Source: Rhopalosiphum padi (Eukaryota; Arthropoda; Insecta; Hemiptera; Aphididae). From it: a DNA stretch of 64,000 nucleotides. The stretch's first letter is position 1. Every line of letters starts with the position of its first letter. The stretch lies in the NCBI RefSeq assembly GCF_020882245.1, contig NC_083598.1, positions 43,623,858 through 43,687,857 of the forward strand, read 5' to 3'. This document shows, one piece after another, positions 22,103-37,500 of the stretch. The position numbers were made by a program, and so were the translations under genes. The notes below the pieces were generated by a model, which saw only the letters and a list, made by a program, of their open reading frames with translations, was not told the DNA's origin and did not search any database.

Positions 22103-25100
22103 TGTTATATAGTGGATAATATAATAATGTTTTGTTGTAAATTATAATATATTATTTACACTCGGGACGTTCTCGGCGCCCCGAAGAATACATATATTTA
22201 CGATAACATAAACAATAATAAACATAATATCATGACGATACAATATGAATAAAAATAGAGCAGTTTTTTTTTTTTTTTTGCACAAATCCTAACATAGTGT
22301 GTGCGTGGAGCTACATTTATGTACAATCGATTTCGGGAATAACAGACAGTGAAATGACATTTTCGGCTACAACGAAATTACAAATTTTAATCGAAGTAAT
22401 ATATTATAATATATATTATACATAACAGTGTTGTGTGACATTTGACAAGTTTTTTCAATGCTAAAAAGGATAATTGAGAGATGTACATTTTTATCCTGAA
22501 ATTTTTAGTGATGCAATAGTAAACCGTATTCAGAAAAAAATAGAATTTTGAACAACATTTTACCTAAGCTGATGCAAATAGTTGAAATATATTTGTTTAA
22601 AAACGGTTACCTACATTGCTTACAAATTCCCTTCTATAACAGTTGTTTTTAATTTGTCTAATATCACACTTGGAAGCTATAATGTATAGGTAAATTTTAA
22701 TATACAGTAACTGTTCGGTATTAAAAATCTATGTATAAATATGCAATGTAAAATATGTTTAGCAACTGTCCCAAAAAGTTTTAATTGAAATATAAAAGCA
22801 ATAATTAAACAATATAGAATAATTAATATAGTTTGTATTTGAAATCTAAAATGGACGTTGTACATATCATAAAGTTAAATATATATTATATATTATTTTT
22901 TAAAGCAATAACAACGTTTTGATTTTTTATTAAAACAAAAATAAGAATAAAAAACGACAATAATCTATACACACACACGCGATTGACGTGTTTATTTACA
23001 CAAAATAATTTCTTATTTAAGTGTGTATCGACGAATTGTACTAGTTTCAGACTAAATAAATTGATTACAATTTACAAAAAAATGAAAAAAAAAAAAACAG
23101 GAAATATTTCAGGGAAGTTTTCTCAAGTTCGAAACGAATCAAACGTTTTCATATTTTAATGTTAATAATGTTTCATGTTTTTAAATTAAAAAAATTGAAT
23201 ATCTATGAAACTACGGGCTTCAGAAAAATTAACTATAACCTAGTGTTAAAATAATGAATTATAGATTTAAGAACATAGTCTCGTAATTCAATTAAAAATA
23301 GTATGGACCTAATAATATTTTGAACATATAAGAATATAAATTATAAATGCAGCACTCAGTAATGTAGTTAACTCAAGACTTGGTAACATGTCCATTGTCC
23401 ATCAATTACCTAACAATTACTGCTCTTAAATTCGTTTTCCTAAAAATATTGCTAAACATTGAAATTGTAGGATTTAGTTCTGTCACCTGTTTTAAAACAT
23501 TATGGCTGTCAGTTGATGAAAATAATATGAACGTGTTCCTTTAAATACAACACAATAATGTAAACTTGAAAACTTTAAAACTGAGTCCATTGCAAATATT
23601 ACATTGACAAAAAAAAATCATTTACTGCTACTACTGATTATCAAAATGAAGAAACTACATCAAAAAATACATAATATTATTATTATAAACTTTACAATAA
23701 TTTATAAAAACATACTAAAGACAATACGTTGGTATCAACGATAAATTTTTATATATATGAAATAGAATAAATGTCTACGTATTATTATGAAACAATAAAA
23801 TATATGGTAACACGTAAAACACGGTTGACAAGTAACAATAGTTTATAAATTAGCTTCGTTTCAAAATAACAAATATATCACAATAGTAAAATGTCTATAA
23901 AAAAAAAGTGTAAACAATTTCGTAGTGTCGTGTGTTTATAATAAATTCATACTAAGTTTAAAATGAGAAAAAATGTCAAAAATGTCATATGTCAAATGTC
24001 TATTGCGTAACTACTGACTTGTAACAATGTTTAAAAGAAACGATATTCGACTAATTTATTATGAGGTGTTAACCAATTTATAGTTTTATAACTTCTGCTA
24101 AATAATACGTTTTGTTTAATAAAGGTTGTCGGTTTGGGTAAAATAATATACTCATAAATTTTGTTTTTTTTTCTATCGCCAACATATTTAGATAGATACT
24201 AATAGTAATAATACTTTTGAAAATTAATTTAATAGAAAAAAAAATTATACAAAATTATTGTACATTATTTAGTTATTGGTATGGATTTTAAAATGTATAT
24301 AATGAGTACCTATTTGAAAAAAAAATATAATTTATAATTGTAATAATAAGAAAAAATCAGCTATATTATAACTTTCTTGAACTATTCAACATTTTTTACA
24401 TTATATAATAATTGAAATGCATTCACAATTTGTACATTGTAGTACCATAGAACTCATTATAATATAATGTTTGCGTATTAAATTTAAAAAAATGTCTTAT
24501 TCGAGTAAAAAAATTTAAATTAATTTTTTTTAAATTTCCTTATGAGTTTACTTTGTTTGCAGTTAAAACGCTCTTATTAGATCAATTTTATATAATAAAT
24601 GCAGACATTTTAATAAATTACGTACTATGTACGACTTACCATACATATTACATATGTTTATTATGGTGTTTTTTTATTTAAAAGATATAATATTATATTA
24701 CACGAAAATTAAATAAAATTTTCATGAAACTAGAAAATTGTATTTTTACCGAAATTGAACTCAAATAAACGAAGTTGGCAATTTAATTTAGAAATTTACG
24801 TTAATATACCATTTGAATAATAACAATTAGTTATGTTTTATTATTAGTTTAAAACGCAATTAATTCATCTATTTTTAATGGATAATAATATATTATGTAG
24901 TATAATAAACAAATATTTTACACAATACATAATATCATCATGTTTCATATAAACGTAAAATTTTAATTAACTTTAATTTGGTTATTTAAGTCAAAGGAAG
25001 AAAAAGTATAATTACTACATACTTTCTAAGAATTTCTTTTTAATTATTTTAATACTATTCTGCAAACTCAGGTTTAAATGTTCCAATCATAATTTACGCT

Positions 25101-28100
25101 GTGTTCAATTATTTTTTTAAATATGATTGAAACTATTGCATTGCACTTATTTAAAATCAAAAGAATTCTCTTCAAACACGTGTCATAAATAATTATTAAT
25201 TTTAATTCAACAAGTTAAAATGAGGATTTAAAATAAAAAACTAAAATTAAATTACAGATAATGTCGTTTTATTTTTTAATAAATAAAAGTCGACGTTTAA
25301 ATTCAACAGTCACGTGTAACGTATTATTATTGTTATGTCACTAAACGGAAATAGTTTATTTTTATTATATTATTTTTATGTGTGCATATTGAGTGTGAGA
25401 CTGTTATTCATAAAATATTACAATTTATATTTTTACGACCAGGTTGGTTATTATTTAAAACTGAAAATAAGATGTTTTGTAATATAATGTGTTCTTTTTA
25501 CTTACTTATAAAGTAATGTACTAATATAATGAGTATTTCTATGGTGTATATTATATCATATAAATGTGGAAACACCGTGTATATCACAACAGCTCTTAAA
25601 ATAATATTGGACGACTGATTAAAAAACCACCATTCAACCAAATGTATAAAAATAACTACCTACTAGAAACATCTAGAGATCAACTATGCAAATTCAGAGA
25701 AGGCGATGGAATCTTAAAACATTTAATAATCTAACCAAGAGTGGTATGGTTTTTTTTAAATTTAACATTTTTCTTTGTGTTAAATAGCATCGAAGTTATA
25801 GATTTGTATAATTTTCTTAAAAATTACCATAAGATGCTTTTTTGAAAATTTTTAATTTTCAATCTAGTGACATTAAAAGCTTTTTACTATTCCAAAATTT
25901 GTCAAAAAAAAAAAAAAAAAAACTCGTAATTATTATGAAACGAATATGGTTGTTATGTTTTAATAGAAGAAAATATTCCATACATAATATCAATATCTCT
26001 ATAGCAACTATAACAGATAATAAATTTCCCATACTTCTGTGTCCTGTATATTAAATTATAATATTGTTATATTGTGTGAAAGTTGAGAGATATCGATGGA
26101 ATTTCGTATATTTTTGAACTTAATATTATGATACATCGGTCTGAGTATGTGAATTTCCGACTATAATAAAATGTATCGGCCTTGTTTACTGTTTATAATA
26201 TTATCAGCTTACGATTTGAAGCTGCTCGAGTTCATTCGACATGACAAAAACGGCAGACACAATAAAAGTATCGGATTTCAATGAATTTTCGTTCATTACT
26301 AACAGTTAATATTAACTCGCGGCTTGAATAACATAATTGAGTGTTATCTCTATTTTTTTTTGATGTGTGTATATTCCCGATTCGATTATTTTTCACGCAG
26401 ATATAATTTTAGTCCCGGTATTTTTTGATCACACCTCGTACATGTAATTTAATGATTTCAAATCGCGATTTAAACGTAGTGACCGTTCTAGTAATATAAC
26501 AGCAAAGTTTGAAATGACTTGAAAATAATTATCTAATCGTATTTATATTTTAAACTGTCCACGAAAAACAAAGTTTAATATTTTATCCATTATCCGTGTT
26601 TAATGCAAATGTGTGACTTAGATTTAGGTGATCTGAACTGTAATAAGGATATGCGGAAATGTATTTGTCAATAGTACACGTTGTCTGAAGACAAACATTT
26701 AATTTATTCACGTTTGAATCGGCGAATACATTCAGAGAATTGGTATGACGGGAATTTTTTGAAATTTTGAAATTCCTTAATTATTATCGCTTTCGTATGA
26801 ATTATGTTGTACGCGGAACTACAGCGGATATAATAAGGAATGATAGTTGTGCGATTGCCCCGAATGGTATGATTTAATCTAACTCCAAGAATATTTTCAT
26901 TTAATTTTACAGGTAAATAATTTCAATGATTGTTATTAAGCATCATTGGCCTGCTGCAGGTATGTTATTACGTCCATGAGTTATTAGCGACTTAAAAAAT
27001 ATTCAGTTTATGCATTTTATTGCGTTACGCATTGGCATAAAAACAAAGCGTACCTTAACCATATTATGAATTTCCAAGAGCATATGCTATAACTAAATAC
27101 ATTATTAATACATACGTACCCTCTGTTTTTATTTACATTTTTTAGTACTCTTTCCGACGCGTCACTTTAAAATATTATATCGCTATTTTTAACTGTTTTT
27201 TTTTTTTAATAATATTGTCACGTCATGTGTCATCTTTGGCAACGAGAATAGAAATTTACTGAAAAACATAAAAAAAAAAAAAACATTAAACCGATGAAGC
27301 ATTATTACGTGTAGCGGGCTATGTATTAATATTATACAAAACGGTTCTGTAAGTGTATTACTTTTAACCGATTTTAGCGATATTTGAATAGTTCAATAAA
27401 GGATATAATATAATGGACATCATTATAAATTGATCAAATAAACCATATTATGTAAATACACTTATGATAACGTGCACATTTTGTCATACCAAATCTATTT
27501 ATTAAACTCGAGTTTTCCAAAGGATTTGAAAATTACGTCGTTTACGTATTCAACGTTGTGAGAGCAGTACAACATACGAATAATTTAAAAATGCGCACAA
27601 ACTTACCTATGCGTGTTTTTATTTCTATTGAATCTATTGTATATGACATCCAGAACGGCGATAGGACCTTTTTTTCCACTTGAGATATTATTTATATATA
27701 GTTAATAAATATTCTATTAATACACATAGTTCCTTCGCCACTCGAAATGTCCAAACGATTTTATGGGGTGATCCGACAAACGTTATCATTTTTTTTTTTT
27801 ACCCTCCAAATCATAACAAATATAAAGATAATTCATTTTTATGTTGCATGCAGTTACAACCTGCAATTTTGGTTGTTTTTAAAACAAAATTGGAATTTGC
27901 ATTGTATTTTTTTTTTATTTTTTAATAATTTTGTTGTACTTTTTTTTTTAATGGTTGCACCTATAATATTTTTTAGATACCTAATAGATTAAATATTTAA
28001 ATGAAAAAAATAGTAAGAACACACGGCACTACGTGGATGAAGTGAAAATTAAATTGATAGGTTTTTAAACTAGTAGGTATTGAAATACAAATAAATGTAC

Positions 28101-28279
28101 ATTTTTTTTTATTATATTGACACATATTATTATGATGATATTTGATTCTTTAATACTGAGTTCTAAGACTCAATAATTTCTATCATGACTAGTATATGCA
28201 TTCTCAAAACATAAAATGTCAGCAGTAACTAAAATTATTTTCTATTATAGCATTTCGATATTATCAAGCGTTATTGTTA
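22103..28279. other. Intergenic region between the two convergent genes
   Basis: Very AT-rich sequence with homopolymer runs. I see no gene, RNA or transposon ends that I can support. The far end may contain the 3' UTR of the Ig-domain gene if its polyadenylation site lies further downstream than proposed. Confidence 0.5.
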
Positions 28280-28285
28280 TTTATT
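28280..28285 (-). terminator. Candidate polyadenylation signal of the DIP-like gene
   Basis: TTTATT on the + strand, which is AATAAA on the - strand. It is the first such signal, about 180 nt beyond the stop codon. In AT-rich DNA this hexamer is frequent, so the real site may be elsewhere. Confidence 0.35.
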
Positions 28286-28463
28286 ATTCAATTATTTTCA
28301 ACAATAATATTTGTTGAGTTCCGTAACATACTTAACTTAAAAATCATAATTATAATAATAATGTATAATAAAATGTGTACAACAAAACAAAACAAAATTC
28401 AGCTATAATTGTTGTATAATAATAATGTTATGATAATAATATATAATAATGATGTTGAGCCGT

Positions 28464-28561
28464 TCATGATGGTATGTGATGTGAAGACGTGAGACACGTG
28501 ACTACACCAAACACGGTTATTGCGATTTGGGACCGGCTGTATCTGCTGGGGCCCCAATTGC
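28464..28561 (-). CDS. DIP-like gene: last exon with hydrophobic C-terminus
   Basis: The acceptor follows a long pyrimidine tract (TTTTTCAG). It encodes GNWGPSRYSRSQ, a short hydrophobic stretch IAITVFGVVTCL, and the end SSHHIPS, then TGA at 28466-28464. A hydrophobic tail after small residues fits a GPI-attachment signal, as in relatives, but the stretch is short. Confidence 0.75.
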
Positions 28562-31500
28562 CTGAAAAACAAAAAAATAAAAATAACAGCAACATCGGCG
28601 TTGTAGAAATAAGATTTATTGGTTCTAAAGGCCCGCGTCGTATCGGGTTTAGTGAACCAATGAGCAAATATTTACGGTGGTCGACAGTACAACGATATTG
28701 CGATGGATAAAATATGTGATATACAAATATGTAAAAAAAAAAAAGAACAGTAACAATAGTAAAATAAAACAAAACGTGTGAAAAAAAAAAGAAAAGAAAA
28801 AAATGCTGGCCCGTTAATGATGCTGCCGAGAGGCATTTCGAAATGGATTTACAAAATTTCAACGGGGCACACAATAATGTATTTAAAATAAAACTAAAAC
28901 AAAAACGATTTCAACTTTCAAACTGCTTTAGTATTTTATAAATCTCTGTAGGTGAGACTTTTATATTAAAACAAACTCAAAGCGGATATGATTCAAATCA
29001 ACAGACCAAGTCAAAACGCGTACAATGGATGTCATGTTCAAAATCGCATAGCATAACCTGCAGTGCAATGGTTTATTAATGGTATTCACAAAGCAATACA
29101 AAAACTTAACATATTAATATAAAATATATAGGATGTACTCAAAAAAGTTTTTTGAAACGTTAAAAAAAATTATCACGAAAAGTAATTATTAAATAGATAT
29201 TATTATATTATTAAGTAAGTTTGCGGTTGTTTTTTTTTTATCACTGTTAGTATTTTAGTTTTCACCCCACAAATAAGCCTTTTTTATTCCCATCTGATTT
29301 CAATAATATTTATACATAAAAATTAGCAAGCGAATGGTTATCGTGTTTAACCGATTAGAACATTTTTTACTTATGAAAAATATATGACCCGCTACATTCA
29401 CGTATATTAACAGTAAAAAAATATTTTCGTCCTTTGCAGACATGCATGCAGTGTTGTTTTTTTTTATATAAAATTAAAACGTGAACAAACAAGCAGGTAG
29501 TATAAAATAATATGTACGGTATACCTACGTATGTATATTTTATTTGGTCTAAAATATATATATGTATATAATATTATATCAAAATTGTCACAATATTTCG
29601 TTTGTTTTTGAATTTATTTATTTTAATCAAATCACCTATCTGGAGTGTACATGTGTATTAAAAATGAAATTAAAAATTGTATTTCAATCATACTGATGTA
29701 GGAAAATAAAAGCGAGTCACGTAGACAATTCTCTAGTGTCGTTATTATTTTTTTCTTTTTCGTTCATGTGCTTTTCGTTGTAGCCACATCGAAGTGGAAG
29801 AGAAAATATATTTTCATCTCGCAGTTTTCTAACTCGTTTTATTTAATTTCAACTTAGTAGGTACGTTTTTATTGTAATTTATTTTTCGAACCAACAAAGT
29901 GTTATTAATAAAATTTATTTTATTAACTGTATCTTTATTTATTCTGTTTGTGCCAAATATCATTAGTAATATATAATCATTTAATGCAAAGGTTATTGAA
30001 AAAATTTGTTCACGAGTGAATCGAATATTTATTGATCTATTTACTTATATATACTACTATAGTAGCTACTAATAGTATAATATCATATATGAGTAAATAT
30101 TAGAATTATTAAAAAATAATTCAGTTATCTTAACCGTCTTGCTTATATTATATTATCACGAAAATCGATGAGTTTGAGTGAGAATAGAATAAACGAGAAT
30201 AATATTTTTGTACAAACCATATAAATAATAATATGTATAACTTGTGTATATATTATATAATATTATCAAAACAAAATGTAATCAAAGTGTGTTCAAAATT
30301 TAAATAAATTGCGAGTGAGTTACATAAAAAAAAAAAAACAAGTAGCATAATAAATGTGTGCAATAATTTTCGTAAAAATAAAATGAAATAAAAAGGAAAA
30401 CAAAATGTGCTTTATAAAAAGGCGTACGCGATTGCCCACCTGAGGCCTCGAGTCTCCCAGGAACGGTGGGCCTGACGGGACGCGACTGATGCTGCCGGTT
30501 GTCCCGGACAGACTGGCCAGTCGTGTTTCGCACCACCGACACTTTCGGTTGCTTCAAAACTGCAAACCAACCATAACACAACGCGATTGGTTAACAATGA
30601 ATTCCACAGACAGATAGCCCTATGCCCACTCTATCAACTCTCACTACCCTTATCACTATCTCCATTCCATATTGTATCTAAGTCACTGTCACTGTTTGAT
30701 GTCATCATCATTACTGTTTTTATCGTTCACTCATATTTAGACTTAAATTAAAAGTGATTTCGGATGATAGGGTGTTGAAATATTTAGTCTAAAGTATATT
30801 TTCAACATATTTCAGCGTGGAAAAGGGTAGGGACTACTACGCTGAAGTGTAGAATGGATTTTGATTAATATTGAGTTCCATAACAGTCGATAAAGATATT
30901 CTATTTGAAAGTTTGAAACACAAATGTATAAAACGAAAATTCAATAGAAATTAACTGTATTTTTAAGGCGTCATAAAATGTATGAATCTGAAATAGTAAT
31001 TATTATATACTTTTTTTTGAACGCGGTCATATCATTATTATAAAGTACGTACATAGGTGATAGGTATTATTGTATTTTGTCATGTAAGTTACAGTAGATA
31101 TGATAACATTTTTTTAAGAATAATTCAAGGTTGACATAATGTACAGTTTGACTTCATCAGCAAATTTAATTAGAACTAGAAAACTAACAATTTAAATATG
31201 AATTGAAACATTTTATAAAGCAATAAGTTTAATAATTTTAAACTTGTTTGGTATGACGTGGTTTTAGTTAAACATGTTTAGTAAAACTACATAAGTCTTT
31301 ATTTATAGGATTTATCTTTGCGGGAATTATATGACCACTCGGAAATATGCCGATAAATGGAAATGTAGAATCGTCATTCCATTAAGTAAATTTGTAATGG
31401 AACATGAAACACGATAATCGGTAATAGCTAACGCGATTTTTATTTATGTTCTTTTGAGGAGCTTAACCACGAGTTACGAAGTACTTAAAACCGAGTTTTT

Positions 31501-34500
31501 AGCTCATCCTTCCTAGTTTAGCACATTGTATCCTTTATTGAACTCAACGCAAATACCATCTCCGGTAAACAGCAGTCTATGGTGCTATACCATACGTCAT
31601 ACTCATACATATTTTTTATTGGTGAACGAAACGTATCGTCGGTATTATTTTTCTACCTCATGTGCCGATGATTTTATTCATAAACATTACACATACTATT
31701 GTGGACGTTAATATAACATATACATATAAAATATACCACTCATGTATCTATGATATTATCATTATACACGAAGTCTATTTTTATGGACCATAACCTTATT
31801 GTCGATGTATTTATAGTTTTAAGACAATTTCCAAGTTTTCTTTAGAACATACAAGTAATGGACACAAAATATAATAATTATTATTTATGATGTGTAAATA
31901 TTAAGAAATTGTACAGAAACAACACATAAAAGATAATAAACATCATAAACAATAATTTAAAATAATTGAATAAATAATTTTAAATTATGTTAAAAATGCA
32001 AAATGCACTGTATACTATTATTTTATTTACTAAGAATTGTTTTTAATTTTTAATTTATTATGATTTTCCAAGAGAAAGTTTATTAATAAAATTTTCTGTA
32101 AGCTTATTGACCTGATTAATATATTCATAATAGTATTCTTATAGTAAACATTATATTTTTATAGTAAACAATATTATGTGAATTGATGTGTTAAATTCAA
32201 ATATAAGCATAATATTACACATACGATATTACGATATATATTTAATATATCCAAGTTTCTAAGTATGTCTAAAAATGAAGTCGGAGAAGATGCTTTCTTT
32301 CATAGTTTAGGTCTAATGTTCTTTAGTAATTGTTTAAATTAAGGTTTAGGATATGTTATATTTTAATTCAAAGATTAATTAATATTTTATATAAATCGTT
32401 CTGCAGGTCTATATTTCTAAGTATATTTTATTATATACAATTTATACTAATATTACTAATTAATTTTTCTGTTAGTAATGTGATTGATTGAAATAAGTTT
32501 TACCAAAAACCAATCACATACAATATATACTATATGATTGATATTATTATTTAGTATAATATTACTAGTTGTGTTATTAATTTATAAGTTAATACGGCCG
32601 TATTGCAAATGAACTGTGTGAATAGATTAATGGTACAAATCAATTTTTAAACTAAGCAAAGTATTTTGAGAATTTTATGATAATATGTAAGTATAGTAAA
32701 TAAACATATAGGCAAAAAAAAATTAGTTTTTACGAATAAAATTTTTTTGAAATACAAATAAAATAATTAAAATCGTTAATTTTTATTTTAACATCCAATT
32801 TTGTAAACATTTGAATTTAGAAAGTTTATAAAAACAGTTGTGAATATATTTGTTTTTGTATTTTTATGTTTCTATAAAAACAACTAACTCATGAGAAAAT
32901 TTGTGTTACATATTCCAGTCTTAGAAATTAAAGTTGAAAATATTTTGAATTATGAATTATAAAAATTAAAAATTAATAAATTTATGACATAGTTTTCAAA
33001 ATTGTTTAAAATTTGTGCCAAAAATGTTCTGATTAGATCCAATTTTATATCATAAAGAACCCTCGAATTGGGATGTGAAAGCATTTTATCTACTGTTATA
33101 ATCGAATGAGATAATACAAATAATATATACAAAATTTAAAAAATTTAAAAACATATTGTAATATTATAAACGACACTCCGTTTAAAGTGGTGAGAATTAT
33201 AGAATACGGTACACAACATAGATTGCCTATAATATATATTCCTAGGTTTGAGTATTTTTCTTAAAAGCATTAGTAGTTATAATACGTATAGTATGTAAAT
33301 TAAATTTGTTGTTAATAATATATCTTTTTAGTTGGATAAATTTTGTATAACCGAACTATTAAACGGGTACATTCGCGTCTTTTGAGAATCTATATAAAAG
33401 GTTTACCTACTTAAGCTGGGTCCTACTCATATAAAAATCAGAAGATGATTTTATTATAATTTTGGTAGAAAGATTATATAGATAGATAGTTTAATATAAA
33501 TTATATATTTTATAGGAATGAAAAGTAACTACATACATTGAATATTTAAGAATCAATCTATCAAATGTATTGTAAATCAATAGAAATTTAATTATTTATT
33601 TTACTTATAGTTGCAAATGATTTTATTAAATATCTTTTTATTATGATCTGAATGATTTGATTATCGACTTATCAATAAAGTATTAAAATATTATTTTTGT
33701 ATAGAAATAAAATTATCAAAATATTGGTTTCATAACATGAAATTCATTGCAGTAATATATTATAGTATCCATAATACATATGTTAGACATTTCGTTTCAG
33801 AGTTGTATACTATATAAATAAGTCGGTAGGGATAAAATCGTAAAATCGTGTTACAAACCTCTATATATAATTATTTTATTTTCTAGTATAAAGATGTAGG
33901 TATGTAGCAAAAAATTATTGATTATGAAATCATTTTACATTTATTCTTATTTTTATTATAATAATGAATAAATATTATTTTTAGACTTTAAATATTGTAT
34001 ATTATATTCATAATACAGTGATGGTTAAATTGTATACAATGCCCATTAAATGAAGATATGTAATTAAAATAATATTAATGTTTATAGTATGAAATTAAAT
34101 AATTTTATGGATAATAAATATACCTATAAATAAGTTATTTCAATGATAGTAAAGAAAAACTATTCATAGTTTGAAATTAACAGTAAAATGTACATAAAAC
34201 AAATATGTGTATGAGCTAATTGGTTTATAATTGTCTGTAAATTTACAGTTTTATAACCTTTATTTTTTTTTTTTTTTTTGAATTTAAAAAAACAAATATT
34301 ATTTTGATATTTTTTACAACCAATTTCTGTATTTACGTAATATTATGCTATTTAATTTTTATAGTAGCTTAACAACTATTGTGATTTTAATTTCTATTTT
34401 GTTATTTTAAATAGTTACTAGTATTTATTTACACAGAAGATAATGTACCATATTAATTGTTCATTCAAACATGTAAATTGTTATTCTATATACTATTACT

Positions 34501-37500
34501 GTTATTGTTGCTTGATAAGCAGACATGGTGACATGGACTTACCTTCTTTATTCGGCCGGTTGAGTTCGGATGCACTTTTTGGGGCTAAAGAAGGTTTTGG
34601 TATTTCTGAAATGATAAAAAAAAAAAATAAAAATAAAAATAAAAATAAAACAACACGAATGAATAAATGGTGAAAAATAGTAAACAAGATCAAAATGTAT
34701 AAAACATTATACGACATCACAATAATGAATTTTCACGTTTCACCATAGAAAAAGTCACCGGCTTATGTAATTTATTGCACAATCGATCCGAATTTATACA
34801 AGTAAATTGAAAGACTCTGAGAAAAAACCACAGTTCTGCGGAGGCGACACGTATAATTTATTTAGAATCTCTGAGGCAGTAAAACTTTATTTTGTATATA
34901 CAGTATCGAACATCTAATCAGATAGAAAAATTTTCACTGCTTTAGGATTATGTACAGTTAACGTTGTCGTCTTGTTTAACTTTGAATAAGGGTAGTAGAT
35001 ACTTCCTTTCTGTGTTTATACTTGTCGACGAATGGTCTGTAAACAAGTCGAAAGAATTTATAATCATTTCATTCCTGATTTTTTTTTTCGTTATTAGTAT
35101 TTATTTATTTATTTTTTTTGTTTATTTTTTTTTTGTTTTAATCAATCACGGTCTTTTGACGTACCATCGATGTCGGCCACGTAAGGGGGAAATTGTTGTT
35201 TCATATACTTTGTTGGGAAGTGGAACAACGGGAAATGGGATTTAAACGAACCGTTAATAATTGGCGTCGTCGACTTTGAAGTGTTCCCCGGAACCAGAAT
35301 GGAATGAAGTTAACGTTTGCGGGTGAACAAGAAATGGAATGAAAAAATTAAATGAATAATAAAATAAAAACAAAATAAGCCCATTGCCGTGACATGTAGT
35401 TAGGTCGGGGCAATTACCACACTCGGTGGACAGCATCTACACGATTCGTATAAATCTCGAGTAAGACCGTGTGATACTTACGTCATACTTATTGCTGGCA
35501 TGCGTAGCGCAATACGGACTCTGTATTAGGGGGACAACCCCCTCAATCCTTTAGAGTTGGGTTTAGTGTGTGTTTTTTTTTTAAATATATATTTTTAATA
35601 ATAGCGAAATGTAACATTTTCATTCGATGAAATACAAATAAATATATCTATTAAAAAAAAATCAGATAAAATAATTTGGAGCATTGGTGATGGTTTTTCA
35701 CTGTATCAGAAGTAAAATAAATTAACGTGGACAAATCAAGGGCAGACCTCGACATTTCACGTACACTGTAGTATAATTGTAATAATACGTGTGTGGCAGT
35801 TAAATACCGTAAAGTCTGATGGAGCCCTCGGTTTCGCCGAGCGAGTTCTTAGATATGCACTTGTAATTGCCGAAATCCGATTGGCTCAGGTCCCTGATGG
35901 TGAGTCGCATGTGGATGTGGTACCTTTTCTCCGTGTCCGACGTCACGTATTTCTTGTTGGGGAACAGCATTGTTTTCGAGTCACGAAACGACCAATAGTT
36001 TATCGACTTTGGATACGCCTCCGTCTGGCAATCGATCGTCACGTCCGTGCCGGACGGAGCTCCGACCAATTGATTCGGTACCCATATCATCGGCGAGACT
36101 ATAACAACGAATACATAATATTATAATGATGTATTATTATTATAAATGGCGTTTTAATACATGGCACCAGATATCATTATGTGATTGGGGTCCCGGAAAC
36201 CCGGTCACATATATACGGTATATTAAAATCCGAGACCGTGACTGGTAGTCCGTTCAGATTTAATTTCTGTGATAACATTGGAGCCGAGTGCAGTAAGCGA
36301 ACGGACGATATCGTGATCGCATCATTCGGAAAACCTAATTTTTCTTTCGAGATAATATTATTACGAAGCGAAGTTTCAAAAAAAAACAATTGATGATTAT
36401 TTTTTTGTTTTAATGATGTACGTTAAAATTACGATTAAGAATACGCATCGGTTGTTTAACGACATTTTAAGAAAACATGACAATTGAACAAATAAAATAA
36501 TACTTATACTTAAATGTATTTTTTTTTAAAAAACAACAAAAATACACAAGACCTATAGATACTAAACTATACAAACGGTTAAAATGTATTTTTCGATTTT
36601 AGTCATAATTTGATCAATAACCATGCAAATAAAACCTTATTTTACAGTCTGAAGTATGTTATAAGACAATATACGTTCCTATACAGTTATCACTTATAAA
36701 AACTCGTGATTTAAAAACAGGATTTTTCACATCTTCACATTTAAAAGTATATTCTTTTATAATACATCCACAACAATTTTGTCTCCGTACAATTATTACA
36801 AAAACAGGACACGTGCACATATTATTATAGAACGCGCAGACACCTGTATTCGATATAAGTAATACCTACAATAAGTGCATATAAAATAAGCTCAGCTGTA
36901 CCGTAACGCGTGTTTGCTCTTTATTCGTAATTTTTTGTAATAATATAGCTAACGATGATTATATTTATGCATAATATATGGATAGATGTACAAGATTTAA
37001 ATCCCAGACGAATTCATCGATTTATGACAGTATTCTGATGCCGTAAGTTGTATGCTGATAAATTCAAAAAGATATCTTACACAAGAATAAAATGTCTATA
37101 CACAATTGTATAAAAACGGTATCATTTAAATGTTTGCCAAATATGTAATATTATAAAAATTATTTGCGTAGTTTTTTTTTTAATTTTTACTTATATTATA
37201 GTCAGACTAAACTCGTGTGCAACTCGCAAAATACTGATGGACACAATTCAGTATTTGGGACACGACTCGTTTGCCGCCCGTGATATTATTGTCGTGTGCC
37301 CTCTCTGATGTCGCCGAGACTCGTCTGGTACTGTAATAGCTGTATCGGCATCGCAGTGTACTACTAACTAATAAGTAATAATAATAATATGTGTGTCGTG
37401 TGCTCGCGTCTCGCGCAATAAGAGTGTAATCACGAGATGTATATATTATTATAACGTGATTATCGCCGAACGCGGAAAACGTTTCGTGCTTAATGACGAC

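Noticed and set aside
27680..27992. Two 81-codon + strand ORFs
   Set aside because: Rich in phenylalanine and tyrosine from poly(T) runs, with no motif; typical of AT-rich noncoding DNA.
35791..36126. A 111-codon + strand ORF
   Set aside because: It is the mirror of the Ig3 exon, which is strongly supported on the - strand.
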